DNA of 14,445 bases from Actinomycetes bacterium (GTDB lineage Bacteria; Actinomycetota; Acidimicrobiia; Acidimicrobiales; RAAP-2): contig JAJYPU010000037.1 in the NCBI GenBank assembly GCA_021795095.1, positions 1 through 14,445 on the forward strand, in the 5' to 3' direction. The notes beneath the pieces are model-generated. The model was not told where the DNA came from and did no database searches. It worked only from the letters and a program-made list of their open reading frames with translations. A program made the translations under genes and the position numbers. Below are positions 7,566-14,252 of this stretch, one piece after another. Numbering within the stretch: the stretch's first letter is position 1; every line of letters begins with the position of its first letter.

Positions 7566-7640
7566 CCTGGTCGGCGGGCGTCAGGGTGACGCCAGTTGCC
7601 AGGGCGTGAAGTCCCGTTGTCCTGGAAGACGACAGTCGTC
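7566..7640 (+). promoter_or_regulatory. Structured leader upstream of the methyltransferase: possible attenuator or riboswitch
   Basis: Within the 187-nt gap, GGCGTC at 7577-7582 pairs perfectly with GACGCC at 7588-7593 across a 5-nt loop. CCTGG at 7566-7570 can enclose that hairpin by pairing with CCAGG at 7599-7603, but a second CCTGG at 7621-7625 can pair with the same CCAGG. A further small hairpin is GACGA 7628-7632 with TCGTC 7636-7640. Two alternative partners for one segment is what an attenuator or riboswitch needs. It does not match any riboswitch consensus I can recall, including the SAM and SAH classes, and I see no T-rich terminator. Chance pairing in GC-rich DNA remains possible. 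Confidence 0.35.
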
Positions 7641-7672
7641 GAAACCGATCGGCCCCCCGAAAAAGAGAGATC

Positions 7673-8422
7673 ATGTCCAACGCGCCTAGAGAAACGAACC
7701 CCTCGTGGGGCAAGAAGCAGTCCACCCGCCTGTCGATCGCGACGCAACGGCGCACGTGGACCCGTCGGGCCGACACGTGGGACCGCCACAATGACGTCGG
7801 GATGACCAAGGTCGCCGCCAAGGCCATCGAGGTCGCCGACGTGAAGCCCGGCATGGTCTGCATGGACCTCGGCTGTGGTGGCGGACGTCTGGCCCTCGAG
7901 CTCGCGCGTCGCGGCGCCACGGTCATCGGCGTCGACGTGAGTGCGGCGATGGTGGACCGGATGGTCGCCCAGGCCAAGGCCGAGGGACTCGAGCACGTCT
8001 CGGGAATCGTCTCGCCGATCGAACACCTCACCATCGATCCGTCGTCGTTCGATCTCGTGATCAGTAACTACGCGCTGCACCACCTGCTGGACTCGGACAA
8101 GGCCAAGGTCGTCACCGCGGCCTTCGGCTGGTTGCGACCCGGCGGCGTGTTAATCAACTCGGACATGATGCTCGGGCGCGGCGCCACGACCGAGGACCGA
8201 CAGGTCATCGCGAGCAAGATCAAGGTGATGGCGAAGAAGGGGATCCCCGGCTACTGGCGGATCCTCAAGAATGCCGGTCGCTACATCTTCCGGCTGCGCG
8301 AACGTCCGATCACGCCCGACGCCTGGATGCGCCTCTACGAGGCGGCAGGATTCGTGGACCTCACGAGCGTGAACGTCGTGGCCGAGGCCAACGTCGTCAA
8401 GGGCGTCAAGCCACGCGGCTGA
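7673..8422 (+). CDS. Class I SAM-dependent methyltransferase
   Basis: The protein has 249 residues. SAM-binding motif I is MDLGCGGGRLALELA, with D65 and the glycine loop at 67-71, followed by the acidic VIGVDVSAAM at the end of strand beta-2. Motif II-like FDLVISNYALHHL and the LRPGGVLI turn complete a Rossmann-type methyltransferase fold. The C-terminal third is basic (KIKVMAKKG, KNAGRYIFRLRER) and the first 35 residues are also Arg-rich, which could suit a nucleic-acid or anionic substrate, but the methyl acceptor cannot be assigned. The purine stretch AAAAAGAGAGA precedes the ATG. It is preceded by a structured leader. The TGA stop abuts the stop of the next gene on the other strand, giving TGATCA. 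Confidence 0.88.
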   Translation: MSNAPRETNPSWGKKQSTRLSIATQRRTWTRRADTWDRHNDVGMTKVAAKAIEVADVKPGMVCMDLGCGGGRLALELARRGATVIGVDVSAAMVDRMVAQAKAEGLEHVSGIVSPIEHLTIDPSSFDLVISNYALHHLLDSDKAKVVTAAFGWLRPGGVLINSDMMLGRGATTEDRQVIASKIKVMAKKGIPGYWRILKNAGRYIFRLRERPITPDAWMRLYEAAGFVDLTSVNVVAEANVVKGVKPRG

Positions 8423-9508
8423 TCAGCCGAGCGGTGCGTCGGGGCACGTCCCCGCGACCAGTGGCACGTGAGACGCGCTGGTGATCGTGGCGAGCCCCGG
8501 ACGGGTGCCCGCCGCTCGCATCGCGGCGAGCGCGCCCGGCGCGTGTCGCAGGTAGGCGTTGAAGAAGTCGATCGAAGTCGCCGCCACCACGTCGCGCGCT
8601 GGCCCGGGGGGCACGTACGCGCTGAGGTGGGTCTGGCCGATCATCGCCAGGTAGTACTTGGGTGTCGGTGCCTCGTTGTAGAGCGTGACGCTGCAGGTGA
8701 CGGGGTTCATTGTCAGGTCGTTCGTGCCTTGGACGACGAGGAGGGGTGCTGATCCGGTGGTGAAGTACGTCCCGGGGAACCAGGACAGTTCGGCCCCCGA
8801 GAGGATCACCGCCGCGCCGATGCGCGCGTCGCGACAGCACGAGTTCGCCACCGCCGCGAGACTCACGTCGCCGCCGTCGGACTGGCCGACGACGCCGATC
8901 TCGTGGGCGTTCACCAGTCCGCCGATGGCGTTTCCGGCCTGCGCGCTGTCCGCGATCAACGTCGTGATGAGGAAACTGAGGTCGCCTGGGTGGTGGACGA
9001 TGTCGCTGCGGATGACGCCGCCGACGGCGTTCGGCGACGTGTAGGGATACGCGGGATCGGCGACGACGTAACCCGCGGCGCTCCATGCGTCGAGCAGTCC
9101 GGCGTACGCCTCGGGTGAGATGTCGAACCCCTGGGAGAAGATGAGCAGCGGGAAGGGACCGGCGTCACGAAGCGGGACCAGGCCGAGGCGGGCGGTGCCA
9201 GGGGCGCCGACTGCGGGGTAGCGCACGGTGACGGGGAACGTCCTCGCACCAGTCGAGCCACTGGCCGGCTCGCTGACCGTGAAGGTGACGGCCCCCACCG
9301 CGAAGGGTGCGTGTGGCGTCGGCGCTCGCGTGGTCGTGGTCGAGGACGACGCGGTTGTGGCCGAGGTCGAGGACGTCGTCGAGGTGGTGGTCGGACCCTG
9401 GCCCCGGGTCGTCGCGACGACGAGCAGGACCACGAGGATCAGCGCGAGCACCGCGACGAACCGGCGCCGACGCACGTTGACCCGCCGGCCGTGTCGCGGT
9501 GGTGCCAT
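8423..9508 (-). CDS. Membrane-anchored or secreted alpha/beta hydrolase
   Basis: The protein has 361 residues from ATG 9508. The N-terminus is strongly basic (RHGRR, RRRR) with a hydrophobic helix at about 15-32, then a Ser/Thr-rich stalk (about 36-60), so the enzyme domain lies outside the membrane. The domain looks like the dienelactone hydrolase/acetylhydrolase group: LLIFSQGF near the oxyanion turn, nucleophile motif GQSDGG with S210, candidate acid D264 in GTND and candidate His H347 in ASHVPL. The nucleophile elbow has Gln where His is more usual. The substrate is presumably an ester or similar bond, but I cannot say which. The open frame runs another 32 codons upstream, but ATG 9508 has a -10 at leaderless distance. 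The gene is convergent with the methyltransferase and divergent from the GNAT gene. Confidence 0.85.
   Translation of the reverse strand: MAPPRHGRRVNVRRRRFVAVLALILVVLLVVATTRGQGPTTTSTTSSTSATTASSSTTTTRAPTPHAPFAVGAVTFTVSEPASGSTGARTFPVTVRYPAVGAPGTARLGLVPLRDAGPFPLLIFSQGFDISPEAYAGLLDAWSAAGYVVADPAYPYTSPNAVGGVIRSDIVHHPGDLSFLITTLIADSAQAGNAIGGLVNAHEIGVVGQSDGGDVSLAAVANSCCRDARIGAAVILSGAELSWFPGTYFTTGSAPLLVVQGTNDLTMNPVTCSVTLYNEAPTPKYYLAMIGQTHLSAYVPPGPARDVVAATSIDFFNAYLRHAPGALAAMRAAGTRPGLATITSASHVPLVAGTCPDAPLG
9327..9391 (-). repeat. Low-complexity tract encoding the Ser/Thr stalk
   Basis: A run of near-repeats of gtggtc and gaggtcgagg on the plus strand encodes, on the minus strand, the Thr/Ser-rich linker between membrane anchor and hydrolase domain. 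It may vary in length between strains. Confidence 0.6.
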
Positions 9509-9515
9509 CGGGGTC

Positions 9516-9521
9516 AATCTA
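9516..9521 (-). promoter_or_regulatory. Candidate -10 for a leaderless transcript of the alpha/beta hydrolase
   Basis: On the minus strand TAGATT ends exactly 7 nt before the ATG at 9508. This is the spacing seen when transcription starts at the first base of the start codon. No Shine-Dalgarno sequence is visible in the 7 nt, which agrees with a leaderless start, common in Actinobacteria. Confidence 0.5.
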
Positions 9522-9632
9522 GCAGTGGGTCCGTCGTCGGTCCCGGCGCCGCCGCGTGCGCTTCGACGTACAGTTGGATATTCCACCGCGACCATCCACC
9601 ACATTCGCCACGATCGCTAGCGGGCCGCACCC

Positions 9633-10283
9633 GTGGTGAGCGTGCGCCACCTCACCGCAGCGGATGTCGACGACGCCGTCACGCTCCACCTCGTCGTGCT
9701 CGACATGGAGTTCCTCTCACGATTCGGGCCCTCGTTCATGCGCGCCTACTACCGGGCGTGGACGATGACGTCGGGATCGATGTCCTTCGTGGCGCTCGAC
9801 GATGCTGGCGCGCTGGTCGGTGTCCTGCTTGGAGCGACCGACCCCGCGACGCACGTGCGCGCGATGGTCCGCGAGCACGGCGTCGCGCTCGCTCGCGCCA
9901 TCGTTATCGCCGCCGCCACACGACCCCGGCTGGCGAAGGACCTCGTGGTGACCCGGGCGGGCCGTTACGCGAGGGGCGTCGGTCGACTCCTCCTCGCGCG
10001 ATTCCGACCTACCCAGGGCGCACCCATCGCCGACGCGCCACGGATCGGGGAGGTGACCCACGTGCTGGTCGACCCGGCGGCCCAGGGTGGTGGCGTCGGA
10101 CGGACGTTGATCGACGCGGCGATCGCGTTTGCGCGCGAGGCTGGCGATGACGAACTGGTGCTCGTGACGCCGCCCGACCTCGCGGCGAGGCATTTCTACG
10201 AAGCGCTCGGCTGGCGCAGCGACGGGTCCATGACCAGCCGCAGCGGCGAGCCGTTCCTGCGTTACCGTTACTCGCTTCGTTGA
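9633..10283 (+). CDS. GNAT family N-acetyltransferase
   Basis: The protein is up to 216 residues. The start begins VRHLTAADVDDAVTLH, typical of GNAT proteins. The acetyl-CoA motif A is VTHVLVDPAAQGGGVGRTL, with V141 opening the strand and the pyrophosphate loop Q151-G156. The later LAARHFYEALGWR matches motif B and the usual FYxxLGF turn. Between the N-terminal part and motif A is a longer than usual Ala/Arg-rich helical section (about 65-135). The acceptor substrate is unknown. Three GTG codons (9633, 9636, 9642) are possible starts and no clear ribosome binding site chooses among them. The 124-nt gap to the divergent hydrolase holds only the candidate -10 for that gene. The stop is 1 nt from the convergent SGNH hydrolase stop. 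Confidence 0.88.
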   Translation: MVSVRHLTAADVDDAVTLHLVVLDMEFLSRFGPSFMRAYYRAWTMTSGSMSFVALDDAGALVGVLLGATDPATHVRAMVREHGVALARAIVIAAATRPRLAKDLVVTRAGRYARGVGRLLLARFRPTQGAPIADAPRIGEVTHVLVDPAAQGGGVGRTLIDAAIAFAREAGDDELVLVTPPDLAARHFYEALGWRSDGSMTSRSGEPFLRYRYSLR

Positions 10284-10284
10284 A

Positions 10285-12012
10285 TCAGCGTCGCGGGTTA
10301 CGAGCGCGCGGGTTCGGTCCGTTGCGGGGCTGGGACGGCGGGGGCACGCGCGGGTAGGAGACCACGCGCATGGCGCGGCGCCGCTCGCGGCGCCGCTTCG
10401 CCACTCGACGGCGAGCGACGAGTGCGAGGACGCCGGCGATCACCACGAGCGCGGCCAGCAACCAAATCGCCAGGGAACGGGCGCTGCGTAGGAGCGATGA
10501 GGGAGTGGTCGTGGTCGTGGTCGCCACGGTCGTGGTGGTGGGTGCCACGGTCGTGGTCGTCGTTGGCACCGCTGTCGCGAGGACGGCCGAGGCCACCTTG
10601 GCCGCGGCGCAGCCCGGTGTCGGCGTGGCGGTCAACACCGGTGGGTTCAGTGGAGCGTCGGGCAGACCGAAGAGCTGGGTGGAGATGGCGTTGGCCATGG
10701 CGGTCTCGCCAGCCACATTCGGGTGGAGGTGGTCGGGGTTGAAGTACGGCGCGAAGGGCGTGTTCGGATTGCAGTAACCGTTGTAGACGTCGGCCATCAC
10801 CGCGGCGAGGTTGATCACGCCGGTGAAGCCAGTGTGAGCCGATAACAGCCATGCGTTCACCGCACTCATCACGGACTGTTCCGACGGGCCCCAGTACTCG
10901 GGCAGGTCGTGGTCCTGCTTCGTCGACGTCGCGCGCGGCAGCAGGGTGATGGCGTAGACGTTGAGGCCCTGGGCGCGAACCTGGGCCGCCACCGTGCGAA
11001 GGCCCGTCTCGATCGCGGCGGCGGTCCCGTAGGGCGGGATGGGCTTGCCCGCCACGCCGCCGGCCCCGAACCAGATGTCGTTGGTGCCGAGCAGGACGAC
11101 GACGTCCTTCACGCCCGGCCAGGCGAGCGCGTCGGTCGCGAGCCGCGTCACACCGGGTACGCCGCCGGAGTTCGTGGCGTAGGAGGTCCCGGGTGGAAAG
11201 ACGGTCAAGGTGTTGCCGGCGATCCCCTCGTTGACGACCGACATCTGGTCGGTCGCGGGTAATCGGTCGATCCGTTGCTGCAGGGCGTTCACCCAGCTGA
11301 AGCCATTGTTCTCGTAGCCGTACCCGTCGGTGATGGAGTCGCCGAAGGCGACGATCGCACCTTGAGCCGGCGAATTCGCGACCGCCACCCCGGAGAGCCA
11401 GCGTACGTAAGCGCCGGTCAACTGGGGGTTGAAGCTCTGACTAGTCGGGTCGGTCGTGTGGTTACCAATCCCGTTGCTCGTCGCCCACGTATTGACGTCC
11501 CCGGTGCAGCAGTAGTGCACGCTCACCGTCGCCCACCCCGAGACGGCGATGGAGACGGCAATCTTCTCGTTAGCGTGTACCACCATGGCGACGGGATTGC
11601 TCGTGACCTGTCCGTGTGCGGGTATCGTCACGGCCCGCTGCCCGTTGGCGAACGTGACCGGGACGAAGGAACCGGCGACGACGGTGGGCCCGCTCTGGTC
11701 GACGCCGACGGTGACGGCACCGAAGGTGGTCGGGGTGGCGCTCCAAAGGTTGGAGAAGGTCAACTCCACCGAGCTCCCGGCGACCGCTACCGTCGCGGTG
11801 TCGCGCACCGTCGAGTTGTACGTCGCGCCGAGGGCGAGGTCCATCGGCGACGTCCACGTCACCTGCCAACCCGGTGTCGCGCCGCTCGGCGTGGCGACAG
11901 CGAGTGACGCGAGCAGGAATATGGCGCTGACCAGGAGTCCGAGCACGGTCGGCGGTCGGAACCGGCCTGGAACTCGGCGGTTGGCCGGCGTGCGCGCCAC
12001 TACCTCCACCAC
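10285..12012 (-). CDS. Cell-surface SGNH/GDSL hydrolase with C-terminal membrane anchor
   Basis: The protein has 575 residues. A signal peptide with a hydrophobic core at about 24-42 ends near PSGATPGW. Residues 46-215 form a Thr/Val-rich domain, probably beta-sandwich-like. The catalytic domain follows: block I GDSITDGYG with nucleophile S226, block II NEGIAG (G263, G266), block III GTND with N311, and block V DHLHPN with D427 and H430. All four SGNH catalytic positions are present. A Thr/Pro stalk (about 481-506), a membrane helix (about 513-533) and a 40-residue very basic tail follow, giving an enzyme held outside the cell by its C-terminus. Such hydrolases act on esters, including acetylated sugars or lipids; the substrate here is unknown. 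GTG 12012 is the longest start; GTG 12009 and 12000 are alternatives. Confidence 0.9.
   Translation of the reverse strand: MVEVVARTPANRRVPGRFRPPTVLGLLVSAIFLLASLAVATPSGATPGWQVTWTSPMDLALGATYNSTVRDTATVAVAGSSVELTFSNLWSATPTTFGAVTVGVDQSGPTVVAGSFVPVTFANGQRAVTIPAHGQVTSNPVAMVVHANEKIAVSIAVSGWATVSVHYCCTGDVNTWATSNGIGNHTTDPTSQSFNPQLTGAYVRWLSGVAVANSPAQGAIVAFGDSITDGYGYENNGFSWVNALQQRIDRLPATDQMSVVNEGIAGNTLTVFPPGTSYATNSGGVPGVTRLATDALAWPGVKDVVVLLGTNDIWFGAGGVAGKPIPPYGTAAAIETGLRTVAAQVRAQGLNVYAITLLPRATSTKQDHDLPEYWGPSEQSVMSAVNAWLLSAHTGFTGVINLAAVMADVYNGYCNPNTPFAPYFNPDHLHPNVAGETAMANAISTQLFGLPDAPLNPPVLTATPTPGCAAAKVASAVLATAVPTTTTTVAPTTTTVATTTTTTPSSLLRSARSLAIWLLAALVVIAGVLALVARRRVAKRRRERRRAMRVVSYPRVPPPSQPRNGPNPRARNPRR
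10505..10570 (-). repeat. Low-complexity tract encoding the Thr-rich stalk
   Basis: Plus-strand units of ggtcgt and gccacggtcgtgg recur here. On the minus strand they encode TTTTTVAPTTTTVATTTTTT in front of the C-terminal membrane helix. The tract may change length by slippage. Codon use is dominated by ACC and ACG. Confidence 0.65.
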
Positions 12013-12158
12013 GCCCTACTCAGCGACAGTTGACGGTCCTGCGAGCGTCCACCCGCCAACCTGTCCGTCGCAGTTCGTCGCACACATAGCTGCTCAAGCC
12101 TACCGGCCATCGTCGGAGTGGACGATTGACTCGCGTGCTCGACGTTTACTGTCGTTCA

Positions 12159-12704
12159 CTACTTGACGCGGGCCTCGTCGCAACGGGTGAGGATCGCCTC
12201 GACCGTGGCCGCCGGCGACAGGTCCGACGTGTCGAGCCAGAGCCCGCGCCGAGGGGTGGTCTCCTCGAACATCGTCGCGAGTGCGTCGACTTCCCAGCCG
12301 TTGCCGTATCCCACCTTGGAGCGATCGCGTTCCCGTCGAGCGACCACGTCAGGCCGAGGCACGAGTACGACGACGAAGAGTGGCGAGACGTCGAGGAGGT
12401 CGATGACCTCGGGCAGGGCCTCGCCCACGAAGATGTCTTGGAGGACCACGGTGAAGCCATCACGCCAGTACTCGTTCGCGACCATCGCCGCGAGTCGTTT
12501 GCGCAGGTCGAGCTGGCGCCGAGCTTCGTGGCCGAGACTTGGTTCGATGGGGTCTCGTCCCGTCACGATCATCCTTCGGAACACGTCTCCACGCAGGTGG
12601 ACTCCGCGATCGAAGCGACCGACGAGCAGATCGGCGATCGTTGACTTCCCCGATGCCATCACGCCCGTGATCAGAAATCCGCCGCCGTCGTACCGAGCCG
12701 TCAT
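12159..12704 (-). CDS. Small P-loop NTPase, kinase-like (AAA_33 type)
   Basis: The protein has 181 residues from ATG 12704. A Walker A GVMASGKST (14-22) follows a short strand FLIT at the N-terminus. The order of later elements (HLRGDVFRRM, a long charged helix with the RRQLDLRKRLAAMVANEYW region, FTVVLQDIF, FVVVLVPRPDVVARRERDR, then LWLDTSDLSPAATVEAIL) resembles small phosphotransferases such as the chloramphenicol phosphotransferase and gluconate-kinase-like groups. The Arg cluster VVARRERDR may be the lid. The substrate is unknown; resistance should not be assumed. An upstream ATG at 12728 would add 8 residues; GGAG just before 12704 favours the shorter form. The gene lies 146 nt upstream of the SGNH gene on the same strand; that gap holds no gene I can see. 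Confidence 0.82.
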   Translation of the reverse strand: MTARYDGGGFLITGVMASGKSTIADLLVGRFDRGVHLRGDVFRRMIVTGRDPIEPSLGHEARRQLDLRKRLAAMVANEYWRDGFTVVLQDIFVGEALPEVIDLLDVSPLFVVVLVPRPDVVARRERDRSKVGYGNGWEVDALATMFEETTPRRGLWLDTSDLSPAATVEAILTRCDEARVK

Positions 12705-12928
12705 GGCTCCGATTCTGTCTCGGCCCATCCCATGTTAGGTGGCGGCGGCGTGGACCGAGCGGTGCCGCTCAACGGTCGACGGGCCGTGACTCGTCCACTG
12801 GTACGAGACCTACCCCCGGCGACTCGAACCGAAGAATCGAATAAGAAGTGGGTCGCGTCGCGGTGATGTGCCGCGACAATGGGTGTGTTTCTCGTTGGTC
12901 GACGGACCAAGAAAGGCGGATTCGCACC

Positions 12929-13234
12929 ATGCCACCAGACGCACCGCGACCGGGTTTCGGCGGTCCCTTCTTCAACGGCGGGATGCATCACGGTCTGGGA
13001 CTTCGCGGCGGGCTCTTCCTCGTCTTCCTCGCCATCTTGCTGATCGTCGCGATCGCCGCCTTGCTGCTCTCGATGTCCCGGCGTCGTGACGAGTCGCGTC
13101 GTGACCTGAACGATGATCATGGCTCGAGAAATCCGAGCAGCGCACTCGGGATCCTTGACGAGCGCCTCGCGCGCGGCGACATCGATGTCGATGAGTACAC
13201 GAGCCGGCGCAACGTCTTGTCGGGTCAGGTGTAA
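12929..13234 (+). CDS. Small SHOCT-domain membrane protein
   Basis: The protein has 101 residues. Gly/Phe/His-rich residues 9-28 lead into one membrane helix at about 28-49, followed by a basic RRR stop-transfer segment and a charged linker. Residues 72-97 form a SHOCT motif: SALGILDERLARGDIDVDEY followed by the basic SRRNVL. SHOCT motifs are short helical tails found on many membrane-associated bacterial proteins, with proposed roles in oligomerisation or tethering; no enzymatic role is expected. The open frame extends 27 codons upstream, but AAAGGCGGA at 12912-12920 sits 8 nt before ATG 12929 and fixes the start. The 200-nt upstream gap shared with the divergent kinase-like gene holds no other gene I can support. 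Confidence 0.85.
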   Translation: MPPDAPRPGFGGPFFNGGMHHGLGLRGGLFLVFLAILLIVAIAALLLSMSRRRDESRRDLNDDHGSRNPSSALGILDERLARGDIDVDEYTSRRNVLSGQV

Positions 13235-13286
13235 TCGAGCACGTTTGCGGGCCCCACGGTCGGTCGAGGATGCACGTGAACCGAAC

Positions 13287-13315
13287 TCGACACGGTGCGA
13301 CGGCTCCACTACGCT
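13287..13315 (+). promoter_or_regulatory. Candidate housekeeping-type promoter for the GH25-like gene
   Basis: TCGACA at 13287-13292 matches five of six bases of TTGACA, and TACGCT at 13310-13315 fits TAnnnT, with exactly 17 nt between them. The -10 ends 58 nt before the ATG at 13374. This is the best-formed promoter I found in the window. Confidence 0.5.
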
Positions 13316-13373
13316 GACGCGATAGTCGGTCGAGCCGCGACGTATGGCGACGACGTGTTCATGGGGGGGCAAC

Positions 13374-14174
13374 ATGAAGTCGAGCAGTCCACGACGGTCG
13401 CTGGTCGCGAGAGCCGGTGCGATGGTCGCACTCGTCGCGATGACGGGATTCGTGCCGTTGGCGTCGCCCGCGGGGGCGTCGACGTACTCTTACTCTGGCA
13501 CCGGCTACGATGCGTCCTATCCGCAGGGGTCGTCGACGCCTCCTCAGGGCTTGAGTTTTGCCATTATCGGCGTCACCCACGGCCGACCGTTCACCACGAA
13601 CCAGTACGCGTCAAAGCAGTGGAACGCTGCGCCAACTGGCTCTCGTTCGTTGTACTTCAACACGGGCTACGCCCTGGCCTACGCGAAGTCCGACACCGGC
13701 AACTGCAAGACCGATTCAAGGACGTTTCAACCGAGCGCCACGGGGCACACACTCTCGGCGCTGCAGGCGGCCTGGGCCATCGGCTGCAGCGAGGCCGACT
13801 GGGCGGTGAGTGTCGAACCGGGTACACCGGTGATGTGGTGGGCCGACGTCGAGACCGGCAACAGCTGGTCGACGGATACCGCACTCAACCAGGCGACCAT
13901 TACGGGTATGGCGTATGAGTTCACCAACGCGAACGTTCCTGTCCCGTTTGGCATTTACTCCACGCCGTCGATGTGGGCGTCTATCACGGGGCCGAATTTC
14001 GCCGTCTCCGGGGTCGCCGGTGACTGGCAGGCGGGATTGACGGCGTGCCCAACCTCGACTTCGGGCTTCACGTTGTTACCTTCCGGTTCAACCGCGCCGC
14101 TGTTGGTAGCCCAGACGGGCACGCTCACGGGCGGCGGTGGCGCAATCTACGACAAGGATCAGGGCTGCCAGTAG
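13374..14174 (+). CDS. Secreted GH25-like (glycoside-hydrolase fold) protein
   Basis: The protein has 266 residues. A Sec signal peptide covers about 1-35: basic MKSSSPRRS, a hydrophobic core and a likely cleavage after SPAGA. The mature part looks like the TIM-barrel GH25/Rv2525c-like group: GLSFAIIGVTHGRPFTTNQ, LYFNTGYA, then MWWADVETGNSW with D158 and E160 at the position of the GH25 acid pair, PFGIYSTPSMWASITG, and a closing LLVAQTG strand before IYDKDQGC. The usual N-terminal D-x-S start of GH25 lysozymes is missing, so peptidoglycan hydrolysis is possible but unproven. An upstream frame extension of 10 codons is rejected because GGGGGGG at 13362-13368 lies 5 nt before ATG 13374. Some codons are less GC-rich than in neighbours. 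It shares its strand with the SHOCT gene, 139 nt downstream of it. Confidence 0.8.
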   Translation: MKSSSPRRSLVARAGAMVALVAMTGFVPLASPAGASTYSYSGTGYDASYPQGSSTPPQGLSFAIIGVTHGRPFTTNQYASKQWNAAPTGSRSLYFNTGYALAYAKSDTGNCKTDSRTFQPSATGHTLSALQAAWAIGCSEADWAVSVEPGTPVMWWADVETGNSWSTDTALNQATITGMAYEFTNANVPVPFGIYSTPSMWASITGPNFAVSGVAGDWQAGLTACPTSTSGFTLLPSGSTAPLLVAQTGTLTGGGGAIYDKDQGCQ

Positions 14175-14220
14175 CGATTGATCCATCGCATCGATCGACC
14201 ATGCACGGACGTCAGTTCTC

Positions 14221-14232
14221 GCCGACGTCGGC
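14221..14232. repeat. 12-nt perfect palindrome between convergent genes
   Basis: GCCGACGTCGGC is its own reverse complement and lies in the 78-nt gap between the convergent GH25-like gene and the ABC permease. It could form a small hairpin in transcripts from either side, but has no loop spacer and no T-run, so a classical terminator is unlikely. Confidence 0.35.
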
Positions 14233-14252
14233 CGGACGGTGACCGCCACGCT

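Noticed and set aside
6826..8034. A 402-codon open frame on the minus strand
   Set aside because: It lies antisense to the DUF885 and methyltransferase genes, both with clear family motifs; its translation is Arg/Ser/Pro-rich with no domain. GC-rich DNA gives long antisense frames.
10370..10777. Plus-strand frame encoding Val-rich and Arg-rich stretches, membrane-protein-like
   Set aside because: It is the antisense of the Thr-rich stalk and basic tail of the SGNH protein; Thr codons read backwards give Val-rich peptide.
11275..11907. A 210-codon open frame on the plus strand
   Set aside because: Antisense to the SGNH hydrolase, whose catalytic blocks are complete; the shadow has no recognisable features.
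12126..12152. TTGACT and TACTGT on the plus strand, promoter-like
   Set aside because: The spacing is only 15 nt and it would transcribe antisense into the kinase-like gene; no product is evident.
12757..12770. Inverted repeat GAGCG-GTGC-CGCTC upstream of the kinase-like gene
   Set aside because: A 5-bp stem in GC-rich DNA is expected by chance and there is no T-run or repeat copy to support a function.
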